In this document: positions 37,201 through 52,200 of the stretch, piece after piece
Layout of the letters: every line of letters starts with the position of its first letter
Position numbering within the stretch: position 1 is the first letter of the stretch
Assembly (NCBI GenBank): GCA_949775045.1
Contig: OX459103.1
Span: 2,493,501-2,557,500 of the forward strand
DNA from: Metridium senile
Lineage: Eukaryota; Cnidaria; Anthozoa; Actiniaria; Metridiidae
Length of the DNA: 64,000 nucleotides
Direction: 5' to 3'
Program-made: the position numbers and the translations under genes
Notes under the pieces: generated by a model
Seen by the model: the letters and a program-made list of their open reading frames with translations, nothing else
Told to the model about the DNA's origin: nothing
The model's database searches: none

Positions 37201-40200
37201 GGCTACGTTTCTTTCGGGCTATACGTTTCTTTCGGGCTACGTTTCTTTCGGGCTATACGTTTCTTTCGGGCTATACGTTTCTTTCGGGCTATACGTTTCT
37301 TTCGGGCTACGTTTCTTTCGGGCTATACGTTTCTCTCGGGCTACGTTTCTTTCGGGCTACGTTTCTTTCGGGATATACGTTTCTTTCGGGCTATACGTTT
37401 CTTTCGGGCTATACGTTTCTTTCGGGCTACGTTTCTCTCGGGCTACGTTTCTTTCGGGCTACGTTTCTTTCGGGCTATACGTTTCTTTCGGGCTACGTTT
37501 CTTTCGGGCTATACGTTTCTTTCGGGCTATACGTTTCTTTCGGGCTATACGTTTCTTTCGGGCTACGTTTCTTTCGGGCTATACGTTTCTCTCGGGCTAC
37601 GTTTCTTTCGGGCTACGTTTCTTTCGGGATATACGTTTCTTTCGGGCTATACGTTTCTTTCGGGCTACGTTTCTTTCGGGCTATACGTTTCTTTCGGGTT
37701 ACGTTTCTTTCGGGCTATACGTTTCTTTCGGGCTATACGTTTCTTTCGGGTTACGTTTCTTTCGGGCTATACGTTTCTTTCGGGCTATACGTTTCTTTCG
37801 GGTTACGTTTCTTTCGGGCTATACGTTTCTTTCGAGCTACGTTTCTTTCGGGCTACGTTTCTTTCGGGCTATACGTTTCTTTCGGGCTATACGTTTCTTT
37901 CGGGCTACGTTTCTTTCGGGCTATACGTTTCTTTCGGGCTATACGTTTCTTTCGGGCTATACGTTTCTTTCGGGCTACGTTTCTTTCGGGCTACGTTTTT
38001 TTCGGGCTTCGTTTCTTTCGGGCTATACGTTTCTTTCGGCCTACGTTTCTTTCGGGCTACGTTTCTTTCGGGCTATACGTTTCTTTCGGGCTATACGTTT
38101 CTTTCGGGCTATACGTTTCTTTCGGGCTACGTTTCTTTCGGGCTATACGTTTCTTTCGGGTTACGTTTCTTTCGGGCTATACGTTTCTTTCGGGCTATAC
38201 GTTTCTTTCGGGCTATACGTTTCTTTTGGGTTACGTTTCTTTCGGGCTATACGTTTCTTTCGGGCTATACGTTTCTTTCGGGTTACGTTTCTTTCGGGCT
38301 ATACGTTTCTTTCGGGCTATACGTTTCTTTCGGGTTACGTTTCTTTCGGGCTATACGTTTCTTTCGGGCTATACGTTTCTTTCGGGTTACGTTTCTTTCG
38401 GGCTATACGTTTCTTTCGGGCTATACGTTTCTTTCGGGCTATACGTTTCTTTCGGGCTATACGTTTCTTTCGGGCTACGTTTCTTTCGGGCTATACGTTT
38501 CTTTCGGGCTATACGTTTCTTTCGGGCTATACGTTTCTTTCGGGCTACGTTTCTTTCGGGCTATACGTTTCTTTCGGGCTATACGTTTCTTTCGGGCTAT
38601 ACGTTTCTTTCGGGCTACGTTTCTTTCGGGCTATACGTTTCTTTCGGGTTACGTTTCTTTCGGGCTATACGTTTCTTTCGGGCTATACGTTTCTTTCGGG
38701 CTATACGTTTCTTTTGGGTTACGTTTCTTTCGGGCTATACGTTTCTTTCGGGCTATACGTTTCTTTCGGGTTACGTTTCTTTCGGGCTATACGTTTCTTT
38801 CGGGCTATACGTTTCTTTCGGGTTACGTTTCTTTCGGGCTATACGTTTCTTTCGGGCTATACGTTTCTTTCGGGTTACGTTTCTTTCGGGCTATACGTTT
38901 CTTTCGGGCTATACGTTTCTTTCGGGCTATACGTTTCTTTTGGGTTACGTTTCTTTCGGGCTATACGTTTCTTTCGGGCTACGTTTCTTTCGGGCTATAC
39001 GTTTCTTTCGGGCTATACGTTTCTTTCGGGCTACGTTTCTTTCGGGCTACGTTTTTTTCGGGCTACGTTTCTTTCGGGCTATACGTTTCTTTCGGGCTAT
39101 ACGTTTCTTTCGGGCTATACGTTTCTTTCGGGCTACGTTTCTTTCGGGCTACGTTTCTTTCGGGCTATACGTTTCTTTCGGGCTACGTTTCTTTCGGGCT
39201 ACGTTTCTTTCGGGCTATACGTTTCTTTCGGGCTATACGTTTCTTTCGGGCTATACGTTTCTTTCGGGCTACGTTTTTTTCGGGCTACGTTTCTTTCGGG
39301 CTACGTTTCTTTCGGGCTACGTTTCTTTCGGGCTATACGTTTCTTTCGGGTTACGTTTCTTTCGGGCTATACGTTTCTTTCGGGCTATACGTTTCTTTCG
39401 GGCTATACGTTTCTTTCGGGCTATACGTTTCTTTCGGATTACGTTTCTTTCGGGCTATACGTTTCTTTCGGGCTACGTTTCTTTCGGGCTATACGTTTCT
39501 TTCGGGCTATACGTTTCTTTCGGGCTACGTTTCTTTCGGGCTATACGTTTCTTTCGGGCTATACGTTTCTTTCGAGCTACGTTTCTTTCGGGCTACGTTT
39601 CTTTCGGGCTATACGTTTCTTTCGGGCTATACGTTTCTTTCGGGCTACGTTTCTTTCGGGCTATACGTTTCTTTCGGGCTATACGTTTCTTTCGGGCTAT
39701 ACGTTTCTTTCGGGCTACGTTTCTTTCGGGCTACGTTTTTTTCGGGCTACGTTTCTTTCGGGCTATACGTTTCTTTCGGGCTACGTTTCTTTCGGGCTAC
39801 GTTTCTTTCGGGCTATACGTTTCTTTCGGGCTATACGTTTCTTTCGGGCTATACGTTTCTTTCGGGCTACGTTTCTTTCGGGCTACGTTTCTTTCGGGCT
39901 ATACGTTTCTTTCGGGCTACGTTTCTTTCGGGCTACGTTTCTTTCGGGCTATACGTTTCTTTCGGGCTATACGTTTCTTTCGGGCTATACGTTTCTTTCG
40001 GGCTACGTTTCTTTCGGGCTACGTTTCTTTCGGGCTATACGTTTCTTTTGGGTTACGTTTCTTTCGGGCTATACGTTTCTTTCGGGCTATACGTTTCTTT
40101 CGGGTTACGTTTCTTTCGGGCTATACGTTTCTTTCGGGCTATACGTTTCTTTCGGGTTACGTTTCTTTCGGGCTATACGTTTCTTTCGGGCTATACGTTT

Positions 40201-43200
40201 CTTTCGGGTTACGTTTCTTTCGGGCTATACGTTTCTTTCGGGCTATACGTTTCTTTCGGGCTATACGTTTCTTTCGGGCTATACGTTTCTTTCGGGCTAC
40301 GTTTCTTTCGGGCTATACGTTTCTTTCGGGCTATACGTTTCTTTCGGGCTATACGTTTCTTTCGGGCTACGTTTCTTTCGGGCTATACGTTTCTTTCGGG
40401 CTATACGTTTCTTTCGGGCTATACGTTTCTTTCGGGCTACGTTTCTTTCGGGCTATACGTTTCTTTCGGGTTACGTTTCTTTCGGGCTATACGTTTCTTT
40501 CGGGCTATACGTTTCTTTCGGGCTATACGTTTCTTTTGGGTTACGTTTCTTTCGGGCTATACGTTTCTTTCGGGCTATACGTTTCTTTCGGGTTACGTTT
40601 CTTTCGGGCTATACGTTTCTTTCGGGCTATACGTTTCTTTCGGGTTACGTTTCTTTCGGGCTATACGTTTCTTTCGGGCTATACGTTTCTTTCGGGTTAC
40701 GTTTCTTTCGGGCTATACGTTTCTTTCGGGCTATACGTTTCTTTCGGGCTATACGTTTCTTTTGGGTTACGTTTCTTTCGGGCTATACGTTTCTTTCGGG
40801 CTACGTTTCTTTCGGGCTATACGTTTCTTTCGGGCTATACGTTTCATTCGGGCTACGTTTCTTTCGGGCTATACGTTTCTTTCGGGCTACGTTAATTTCG
40901 GGCTATACGTTTCTTTCGGGCTATACGTTTCTTTCGGGCTACGTTTCTTTCGGGCTACGTTTCTTTCGGGCTATACGTTTCTTTCGGGCTATACGTTTCT
41001 TTCGGGCTACGTTTCTTTCGGGCTATACGTTTCTTTCGGGATATACGTTTCTTTCGGGCTATACGTTTCTTTCGGGCTATACGTTTCTTTCGGGTTACGT
41101 TTCTTTCGGGCTATACGTTTCTTTCGGGCTATACGTTTCTTTCGGGTTACGTTTCTTTCGGGCTATACGTTTCTTTCGGGCTATACGTTTCTTTCGGGCT
41201 ATACGTTTCTTTTGGGTTACGTTTCTTTCGGGCTATACGTTTCTTTCGGGCTACGTTTCTTTCGGGCTATACGTTTCTTTCGGGCTATACGTTTCATTCG
41301 GGCTACGTTTCTTTCGGGCTATACGTTTCTTTCGGGCTACGTTAATTTCGGGCTATACGTTTCTTTCGGGCTATACGTTTCTTTCGGGCTACGTTTCTTT
41401 CGGGCTACGTTTCTTTCGGGCTATACGTTTCTTTCGGGCTATACGTTTCTTTCGGGCTACGTTTCTTTCGGGCTATACGTTTCTTTCGGGATATACGTTT
41501 CTTTCGGGCTATACGTTTCTTTCGGGCTACGTTTCTTTCGGGCTACGTTTTTTTCGGGCTACGTTTCTTTCGGGCTATACGTTTCTTTCGGGCTACGTTT
41601 CTTTCGGGCTACGTTTCTTTCGGGCTATACGTTTCTTTCGGGCTATACGTTTCTTTCGGGCTATACGTTTCTTTCGGGCTATACGTTTCTTTCGGGCTAC
41701 GTTTCTTTCGGGCTACGTTTCTTTCGGGCTATACGTTTCTTTCGGGCTATACGTTTCTTTCGGGCTATACGTTTCTTTCGGGCTACGTTTCTTTCGGGCT
41801 ACGTTTCTTTCGGGCTATACGTTTCTTTCGGGGTACGTTTCTTTCGGGCTACGTTTCTTTCGGGCTATACGTTTCTTTCGGGCTATACGTTTCTTTCGGG
41901 CTATACGTTTCTTTCGGGCTACGTTTTTTTCGGGCTACGTTTCTTTCGAGCTACGTTTCTTTCGGGCTACGTTTCTTTCGGGCTATACGTTTCTTTCGGG
42001 CTATACGTTTCTTTCGGGCTACGTTTCTTTCGGGCTATACGTTTCTTTCGGGCTATACGTTTCTTTCGGGCTATACGTTTCTTTCGGGCTACGTTTCTTT
42101 CGGGCTACGTTTTTTTCGGGCTACGTTTCTTTCGGGCTATACGTTTCTTTCGGGCTACGTTTCTTTCGGGCTACGTTTCTTTCGGGCTATACGTTTCTTT
42201 CGGGCTATACGTTTCTTTCGGGCTATACGTTTCTTTCGGGCTACGTTTCTTTCGGGCTACGTTTCTTTCGGGCTATACGTTTCTTTCGGGCTACGTTTCT
42301 TTCGGGCTACGTTTCTTTCGGGCTATACGTTTCTTTCGGGCTATACGTTTCTTTCGGGCTATACGTTTCTTTCGGGCTACGTTTCTTTCGGGCTATACGT
42401 TTCTTTCGGGTTACGTTTCTTTCGGGCTATACGTTTCTTTCGGGCTATACGTTTCTTTCGGGCTACGTTTCTTTCGGGCTATACGTTTCTTTCGGGCTAC
42501 GTTTCTTTCGGGCTATACGTTTCTTTCGGGCTATACGTTTCTTTCGGGCTATACGTTTCTTTCGGGCTACGTTTCTTTCGGGCTATACGTTTCTCTCGGG
42601 CTACGTTTCTTTCGGGCTACGTTTCTTTCGGGCTATACGTTTCTTTCGGGCTATACGTTTCTTTCGGGCTACGTTTCTTTCGGGCTATACGTTTCTTTCG
42701 GGTTACGTTTCTTTCGGGCTATACGTTTCTTTCGGGCTATACGTTGCTTTCGGGTTACGTTTCTTTCGGGCTATACGTTTCTTTCGGGTTACGTTTCTTT
42801 CGGGCTATACGTTTCTTTCGGGCTATACGTTTCTTTCGGGTTACATTTCTTTCGGGCTATACGTTTCTTTCGGGCTATACGTTTCTTTCGGGTTACGTTT
42901 CTTTCGGGCTATACGTTCCTTTCGGGCTATACGTTTCTTTCGGGCTATACGTTTCTTTCGGGCTATACGTTTCTTTCGGGCTACGTTTCTTTCGGGCTAT
43001 ACGTTTCTTTCGGGTTACGTTTCTTTCGGGCTATACGTTTCTTTCGGGCTATACGTTTCTTTCGGGCTATACGTTTCTTTTGGGTTACGTTTCTTTCGGG
43101 CTATACGTTTCTTTCGGGCTACGTTTCTTTCGGGCTATACGTTTCTTTCGGGCTATACGTTTCTTTCGGGCTACGTTTCTTTCGGGCTATACGTTTCTTT

Positions 43201-46200
43201 CGGGCTACGTTTCTTTCGGGCTATACGTTTCTTTCGGGCTATACGTTTCTTTCGGGCTACGTTTCTTTCGGGCTACGTTTCTTTCGGGCTACGTTTCTTT
43301 CGGGCTATACGTTTCTTTCGGGCTATACGTTTCTTTCGGGCTACGTTTCTCTCGGGCTACGTTTCTTTCGGGCTACGTTTCTTTCGGGCTATACGTTTCT
43401 TTCGGGCTATACGTTTCTTTCGGGCTATACGTTTCTTTCGGGCTACGTTTCTTTCGGGCTATACGTTTCTTTCGGGTTACGTTTCTTTCGGGCTATACGT
43501 TTCTTTCGGGCTGTACGTTTCTTTCGGGTTACGTTTCTTTCGGGCTATACGTTTCTTTCGGGCTACGTTTCTTTCGGGCTACGTTTTTTTCGGGCTACGT
43601 TTCTTTCGGGCTATACGTTTCTTTCGGGCTACGTTTCTTTCGGGCTACGTTTTTTTCGGGCTACGTTTCTTTCGGGCTATACGTTTCTTTCGGGCTACGT
43701 TTCTTTCGGGCTACGTTTCTTTCGGGCTATACGTTTCTTTCGGGCTATACGTTTCTTTCGGGCTATACGTTTCTTTCGGGCTACGTTTCTTTCGGGCTAC
43801 GTTTCTTTCGGGCTATACGTTTCTTTCGGGCTACGTTTCTTTCGGGCTACGTTTCTTTCGGGCTATACGTTTCTTTCGGGCTATACGTTTCTTTCGGGCT
43901 ATACGTTTCTTTCGGGCTACGTTTCTTTCGGGCTACGTTTCTTTCGGGCTATACGTTTCTTTCGGGCTACGTTTCTTTCGGGCTATACGTTTCTTTCGGG
44001 CTATACGTTTCTTTCGGGCTATACGTTTCTTTCGGGCTACGTTTCTTTCGGGCTATACGTTTCTCTCGGGCTACGTTTCTTTCGGGCTACGTTTCTTTCG
44101 GGATATACGTTTCTTTCGGGCTATACGTTTCTTTCGGGCTACGTTTCTTTCGGGCTATACGTTTCTTTCGGGTTACGTTTCTTTCGGGCTATACGTTTCT
44201 TTCGGGCTATACGTTTCTTTCGGGTTACGTTTCTTTCGGGCTATACGTTTCTTTCGGGTTACGTTTCTTTCGGGCTATACGTTTCTTTCGGGCTATACGT
44301 TTCTTTCGGGCTATACGTTTCTTTTGGGTTACGTTTCTTTCGGGCTATACGTTTCTTTCGGGCTACGTTTCTTTCGGGCTATACGTTTCTTTCGGGCTAT
44401 ACGTTTCTTTCGGGCTACGTTTCTTTCGGGCTATACGTTTCTTTCGGGCTACGTTTCTTTCGGGCTATACGTTTCTTTCGGGCTATACGTTTCTTTCGGG
44501 CTATACGTTTCTTTCGGGCTACGTTTCTTTCGGGCTATACGTTTCTTTCGGGTTACGTTTCTTTCGGGCTATACGTTTCTTTCGGGCTGTACGTTTCTTT
44601 CGGGTTACGTTTCTTTCGGGCTATACGTTTCTTTCGGGCTACGTTTCTTTCGGGCTACGTTTTTTTCGGGCTACGTTTCTTTCGGGCTATACGTTTCTTT
44701 CGGGCTACGTTTCTTTCGTGCTACGTTTCTTTCGGGCTATACGTTTCTTTCGGGCTATACGTTTCTTTCGGGCTATACGTTTCTTTCGGGCTACGTTTCT
44801 TTCGGGCTATACGTTTCTTTCGGGTTACGTTTCTTTCGGGCTATACGTTTCTTTCGGGCTATACGTTTCTTTCGGGCTATACGTTTCTTTCGGGCTATAC
44901 GTTTCTTTCGGGCTACGTTTCTCTCGGGCTACGTTTCTTTCGGGCTACGTTTCTTTCGGGCTATACGTTTCTTTCGGGCTATACGTTTCTTTCGGGCTAT
45001 ACGTTTCTTTCGGGCTACGTTTCTTTCGGGCTATACGTTTCTTTCGGGTTACGTTTCTTTCGGGCTATACGTTTCTTTCGGGCTGTACGTTTCTTTCGGG
45101 TTACGTTTCTTTCGGGCTATACGTTTCTTTCGGGCTACGTTTCTTTCGGGCTACGTTTTTTTCGGGCTACGTTTCTTTCGGGCTATACGTTTCTTTCGGG
45201 CTACGTTTCTTTCGGGCTACGTTTTTTTCGGGCTACGTTTCTTTCGGGCTATACGTTTCTTTCGGGCTACGTTTCTTTCGGGCTACGTTTCTTTCGGGCT
45301 ATACGTTTCTTTCGGGCTATACGTTTCTTTCGGGCTATACGTTTCTTTCGGGCTACGTTTCTTTCGGGCTACGTTTCTTTCGGGCTATACGTTTCTTTCG
45401 GGCTACGTTTCTTTCGGGCTACGTTTCTTTCGGGCTATACGTTTCTTTCGGGCTATACGTTTCTTTCGGGCTATACGTTTCTTTCGGGCTACGTTTCTTT
45501 CGGGCTACGTTTCTTTCGGGCTATACGTTTCTTTCGGGCTACGTTTCTTTCGGGCTATACGTTTCTTTCGGGCTATACGTTTCTTTCGGGCTATACGTTT
45601 CTTTCGGGCTACGTTTCTTTCGGGCTATACGTTTCTCTCGGGCTACGTTTCTTTCGGGCTACGTTTCTTTCGGGATATACGTTTCTTTCGGGCTATACGT
45701 TTCTTTCGGGCTACGTTTCTTTCGGGCTATACGTTTCTTTCGGGTTACGTTTCTTTCGGGCTATACGTTTCTTTCGGGCTATACGTTTCTTTCGGGTTAC
45801 GTTTCTTTCGGGCTATACGTTTCTTTCGGGTTACGTTTCTTTCGGGCTATACGTTTCTTTCGGGCTATACGTTTCTTTCGGGCTATACGTTTCTTTTGGG
45901 TTACGTTTCTTTCGGGCTATACGTTTCTTTCGGGCTACGTTTCTTTCGGGCTATACGTTTCTTTCGGGCTATACGTTTCTTTCGGGCTACGTTTCTTTCG
46001 GGCTATACGTTTCTTTCGGGCTACGTTTCTTTCGGGCTATACGTTTCTTTCGGGCTATACGTTTCTTTCGGGCTATACGATTCTTTCGGGCTACGTTTCT
46101 TTCGGGCTATACGTTTCTTTCGGGTTACGTTTCTTTCGGGCTATACGTTTCTTTCGGGCTGTACGTTTCTTTCGGGTTACGTTTCTTTCGGGCTATACGT

Positions 46201-49200
46201 TTCTTTCGGGCTACGTTTCTTTCGGGCTACGTTTTTTTCGGGCTACGTTTCTTTCGGGCTATACGTTTCTTTCGGGCTACGTTTCTTTCGGGCTACGTTT
46301 CTTTCGGGCTATACGTTTCTTTCGGGCTATACGTTTCTTTCGGGCTATACGTTTCTTTCGGGCTACGTTTCTTTCGGGCTATACGTTTCTTTCGGGCTAC
46401 GTTTCTTTCGGGCTATACGTTTCTTTCGGGCTATACGTTTCTTTCGGGCTATACGTTTCTTTCGGGCTACGTTTCTTTCGGGCTACGTTTCTTTCGGGCT
46501 ATACGTTTCTTTCGGGCTACGTTTCTTTCGGGCTACGTTTCTTTCGGGCTATACGTTTCTTTCGGGCTATACGTTTCTTTCGGGCTATACGTTTCTTTCG
46601 GGCTACGTTTCTTTCGGGCTACGTTTCTTTCGGGCTATACGTTTCTTTCGGGCTACGTTTCTTTCGGGCTATACGTTTCTTTCGGGCTATACGTTTCTTT
46701 CGGGCTATACGTTTCTTTCGGGCTACGTTTCTTTCGGGCTATACGTTTCTCTCGGGCTACGTTTCTTTCGGGCTACGTTTCTTTCGGGATATACGTTTCT
46801 TTCGGGCTATACGTTTCTTTCGGGCTACGTTTCTTTCGGGCTATACGTTTCTTTCGGGTTACGTTTCTTTCGGGCTATACGTTTCTTTCGGGCTATACGT
46901 TTCTTTCGGGTTACGTTTCTTTCGGGCTATACGTTTCTTTCGGGTTACGTTTCTTTCGGGCTATACGTTTCTTTCGGGCTATACGTTTCTTTCGGGCTAT
47001 ACGTTTCTTTTGGGTTACGTTTCTTTCGGGCTATACGTTTCTTTCGGGCTACGTTTCTTTCGGGCTATACGTTTCTTTCGGGCTATACGTTTCTTTCGGG
47101 CTACGTTTCTTTCGGGCTATACGTTTCTTTCGGGCTACGTTTCTTTCGGGCTATACGTTTCTTTCGGGCTATACGTTTCTTTCGGGCTATACGATTCTTT
47201 CGGGCTACGTTTCTTTCGGGCTATACGTTTCTTTCGGGTTACGTTTCTTTCGGGCTATACGTTTCTTTCGGGCTGTACGTTTCTTTCGGGTTACGTTTCT
47301 TTCGGGCTATACGTTTCTTTCGGGCTACGTTTCTTTCGGGCTACGTTTTTTTCGGGCTACGTTTCTTTCGGGCTATACGTTTCTTTCGGGCTACGTTTCT
47401 TTCGGGCTACGTTTCTTTCGGGCTATACGTTTCTTTCGGGCTATACGTTTCTTTCGGGCTATACGTTTCTTTCGGGCTACGTTTCTTTCGGGCTATACGT
47501 TTCTTTCGGGTTACGTTTCTTTCGGGCTATACGTTTCTTTCGGGCTATACGTTTCTTTTGGGTTACGTTTCTTTCGGGCTATACGTTTCTTTCGGGTTAC
47601 GTTTCTTTCGGGCTATACGTTTCTTTCGGGCTATACGTTTCTTTCGGGTTACGTTTCTTTCGGGCTATACGTTTCTTTCGGGCTATACGTTTCTTTCGGG
47701 CTACGTTTCTTTCGGGCTATACGTTTCTTTCGGGCTACGTTTCTTTCGGGCTACGTTTCTTTCGGGCTATACGTTTCTTTCGGGCTATACGTTTCTTTCG
47801 GGCTATACGTTTCTTTCGGGCTACGTTTCTTTCGGGCTACGTTTCTTTCGGGCTATACGTTTCTTTCGGGCTACGTTTCTTTCGGGCTATACGTTTCTTT
47901 CGGGTTACGTTTCTTTCGGGCTATACGTTTCTTTCGGGCTATACGTTTCTTTCGGGCTACGTTTCTTTCGGGCTATGCGTTTCTTTCGGGCTATACGTTT
48001 CTTTCGGGCTACGTTTCTTTCGGGCTATACGTTTCTTTCGGGCTATACGTTTCTTTCGAGCTACGTTTCTTTCGGGCTACGTTTCTTTCGGGCTATACGT
48101 TTCTTTCGGGCTATACGTTTCTTTCGGGCTACGTTTCTTTCGGGCTATACGTTTCTTTCGGGCTATACGTTTCTTTCGGGCTATACGTTTCTTTCGGGCT
48201 ACGTTTCTTTCGGGCTACGTTTCTTTCGGGCTATACGTTTCTTTCGTGCTACGTTTCTTTCTGGCTACGTTTCTTTCTGGCTATACGTTTCTTTCGGGCT
48301 ATACGTTTCTTTCGGTCTATACGTTTCTTTCGGGCTACGTTTCTTTCGGGCTACGTTTCTTTCGGGCTATACGTTTCTTTCGGGCTACGTTTCTTTCGGG
48401 CTACGTTTCTTTCGGGCTATACGTTTCTTTCGGGCTATACGTTTCTTTCGGGCTATACGTTTCTTTCGGGCTACGTTTCTTTCGGGCTACGTTTCTTTCG
48501 GGCTATACGTTTCTTTCGGGCTACGTTTCTTTCGGGCTATACGTTTCTTTCGGGTTACGTTTCTTTCGGGCTATACGTTTCTTTCGGGCTATACGTTTCT
48601 TTCGGGCTACGTTTCTTTCGGGCTATGCGTTTCTTTCGGGCTATACGTTTCTTTCGGGCTACGTTTCTTTCGGGCTATACGTTTCTTTCGGGCTATACGT
48701 TTCTTTCGAGCTACGTTTCTTTCGGGCTACGTTTCTTTCGGGCTATACGTTTCTTTCGGGCTATACGTTTCTTTCGGGCTACGTTTCTTTCGGGCTATAC
48801 GTTTCTTTCGGGCTATACGTTTCTTTCGGGCTATACGTTTCTTTCGGGCTACGTTTCTTTCGGGCTACGTTTCTTTCGGGCTATACGTTTCTTTCGGGCT
48901 ACGTTTCTTTCGGGCTACGTTTCTTTCGGGCTATACGTTTCTTTCGGGCTATACGTTTCTTTCGGGCTATACGTTTCTTTCGGGCTACGTTTCTTTCGGG
49001 CTACGTTTCTTTCGGGCTATACGTTTCTTTCGGGCTACGTTTCTTTCGGGCTATACGTTTCTTTCGGGTTACGTTTCTTTCGGGCTATACGTTTCTTTCG
49101 GGCTATACGTTTCTTTCGGGCTACGTTTCTTTCGGGCTATACGTTTCTTTCGGGCTATACGTTTCTTTCGGGCTATACGTTTCTTTCGGGCTACGTTTCT

Positions 49201-52200
49201 TTCGGGCTACGTTTCTTTCGGGCTATACGTTTCTTTCGTGCTACGTTTCTTTCGGGCTACGTTTCTTTCTGGCTATACGTTTCTTTCGGGCTATACGTTT
49301 CTTTCGGGCTATACGTTTCTTTCGGGCTACGTTTCTTTCGGGCTACGTTTCTTTCGGGCTATACGTTTCTTTCGGGCTACGTTTCTTTCGGGCTATACGT
49401 TTCTTTCGGGCTACGTTTCTTTCGGGCTATACGTTTCTTTCGGGTTACGTTTCTTTCGGGCTATACGTTTCTTTCGGGCTGTACGTTTCTTTCGGGTTAC
49501 GTTTCTTTCGGGCTATACGTTTCTTTCGGGCTATACGTTTCTTTCGGGCTATACGTTTCTTTCGGGCTACGTTTCTTTCGGGCTACGTTTCTTTCGGGCT
49601 ATACGTTTCTTTCGGGTTACGTTTCTTTCGGGCTATACGTTTCTTTCGGGCTATACGTTTCTTTCGGGCTATACGTTTCTTTCGGGCTACGTTTCTTTCG
49701 GGCTATACGTTTCTTTCGGGCTATACGTTTCTTTCGGGCTATACGTTTCTTTCGGGCTACGTTTCTTTCGGGCTATACGTTTCTTTCGGGTTACGTTTCT
49801 TTCGGGCTATACGTTTCTTTCGGGCTGTACGTTTCTTTCGGGTTACGTTTCTTTCGGGCTATACGTTTCTTTCGGGCTACGTTTCTTTCGGGCTACGTTT
49901 TTTTCGGGCTACGTTTCTTTCGGGCTATACGTTTCTTTCGGGCTACGTTTCTTTCGGGCTACGTTTCTTTCGGGCTATACGTTTCTTTCGGGTTACGTTT
50001 CTTTCGGGCTATACGTTTCTTTCGGGCTATACGTTTCTTTTGGGTTACGTTTCTTTCGGGCTATACGTTTCTTTCGGGTTACGTTTCTTTCGGGCTATAC
50101 GTTTCTTTCGGGCTATACGTTTCTTTCGGGTTACGTTTCTTTCGGGCTATACGTTTCTTTCGGGCTATACGTTTCTTTCGGGCTACGTTTCTTTCGGGCT
50201 ATACGTTTCTTTCGGGCTACGTTTCTTTCGGGCTACGTTTCTTTCGGGCTATACGTTTCTTTCGGGCTACGTTTCTTTCGGGCTATGCGTTTCTTTCGGG
50301 CTATACGTTTCTTTCGGGCTACGTTTCTTTCGGGCTATACGTTTCTTTCGGGCTATACGTTTCTTTCGAGCTACGTTTCTTTCGGGCTACGTTTCTTTCG
50401 GGCTATACGTTTCTTTCGGGCTATACGTTTCTTTCGGGCTACGTTTCTTTCGGGCTATACGTTTCTTTCGGGCTATACGTTTCTTTCGGGCTATACGTTT
50501 CTTTCGGGCTACGTTTCTTTCGGGCTACGTTTCTTTCGGGCTATACGTTTCTTTCGTGCTACGTTTCTTTCGGGCTACGTTTCTTTCTGGCTATACGTTT
50601 CTTTCGGGCTATACGTTTCTTTCGGGCTATACGTTTCTTTCGGGCTACGTTTCTTTCGGGCTACGTTTCTTTCGGGCTATACGTTTCTTTCGGGCTACGT
50701 TTCTTTCGGGCTACGTTTCTTTCGGGCTATACGTTTCTTTCGGGCTATACGTTTCTTTCGGGCTATACGTTTCTTTCGGGCTACGTTTCTTTCGGGCTAC
50801 GTTTCTTTCGGGCTATACGTTTCTTTCGGGCTATACGTTTCTTTCGGGCTATACGTTTCTTTCGGGCTACGTTTCTTTCGGGCTACGTTTCTTTCGGGCT
50901 ATACGTTTCTTTCGGGCTACGTTTCTTTCGGGCTATACGTTTCTTTCGGGCTACGTTTCTTTCGGGCTATACGTTTCTTTCGGGTTACGTTTCTTTCGGG
51001 CTATACGTTTCTTTCGGGCTGTACGTTTCTTTCGGGTTACGTTTCTTTCGGGCTATACGTTTCTTTCGGGCTATACGTTTCTTTCGGGCTATACGTTTCT
51101 TTCGGGCTACGTTTCTTTCGGGCTACGTTTCTTTCGGGCTATACGTTTCTTTCGGGTTACGTTTCTTTCGGGCTATACGTTTCTTTCGGGCTATACGTTT
51201 CTTTCGGGCTATACGTTTCTTTCGGATTACGTTTCTTTCGGGCTACGTTTCTTTCAGGCTACGTTTTTTTCGGGCTACGTTTCTTTCGGGCTACGTTTCT
51301 TTCGGGCTACGTTTCTTTCGGGCTATACGTTTCTTTCGAGTTACGTTTCTTTCGGGCTATACGTTTCTTTCGGGCTATACGTTTCTTTCGGGCTATACGT
51401 TTCTTTCGGATTACGTTTCTTTCGGGCTATACGTTTCTTTCGGGCTACGTTTCTTTCGGGCTGTACGTTTCTTTCGGGTTACGTTTCTTTCGGGCTATAC
51501 GTTTCTTTCGGGCTATACGTTTCTTTCGGGCTATACGTTTCTTTCGGGCTACGTTTCTTTCGGGCTACGTTTCTTTCGGGCTATACGTTTCTTTCGGGTT
51601 ACGTTTCTTTCGGGCTATACGTTTCTTTCGGGCTATACGTTTCTTTCGGGCTATACGTTTCTTTCGGATTACGTTTCTTTCGGGCTACGTTTCTTTCAGG
51701 CTACGTTTTTTTCGGGCTACGTTTCTTTCGGGCTACGTTTCTTTCGGGCTACGTTTCTTTCGGGCTATACGTTTCTTTCGAGTTACGTTTCTTTCGGGCT
51801 ATACGTTTCTTTCGGGCTATACGTTTCTTTCGGGCTATACGTTTCTTTCGGATTACGTTTCTTTCGGGCTATACGTTTCTTTCGGGCTACGTTTCTTTCG
51901 GGCTATACGTTTCTTTCGGGCTATACGTTTCTTTCGAGCTACGTTTCTTTCGAGCTACGTTTCTTTCGGGCTATACGTTTCTTTCGGGCTATACGTTTCT
52001 TTCGGGCTACGTTTCTTTCGGGCTACGTTTCTTTCGGGCTATACGTTTCTTTCGGGCTATACGTTTCTTTCGGGCTACGTTTCTTTCGGGCTACGTTTTT
52101 TTCGGGCTACGTTTCTTTCGGGCTATACGTTTCTTTCGGGCTACGTTTCTTTCGGGCTATACGTTTCTCTCGGGCTACGTTTCTTTCGGGCTACGTTTCT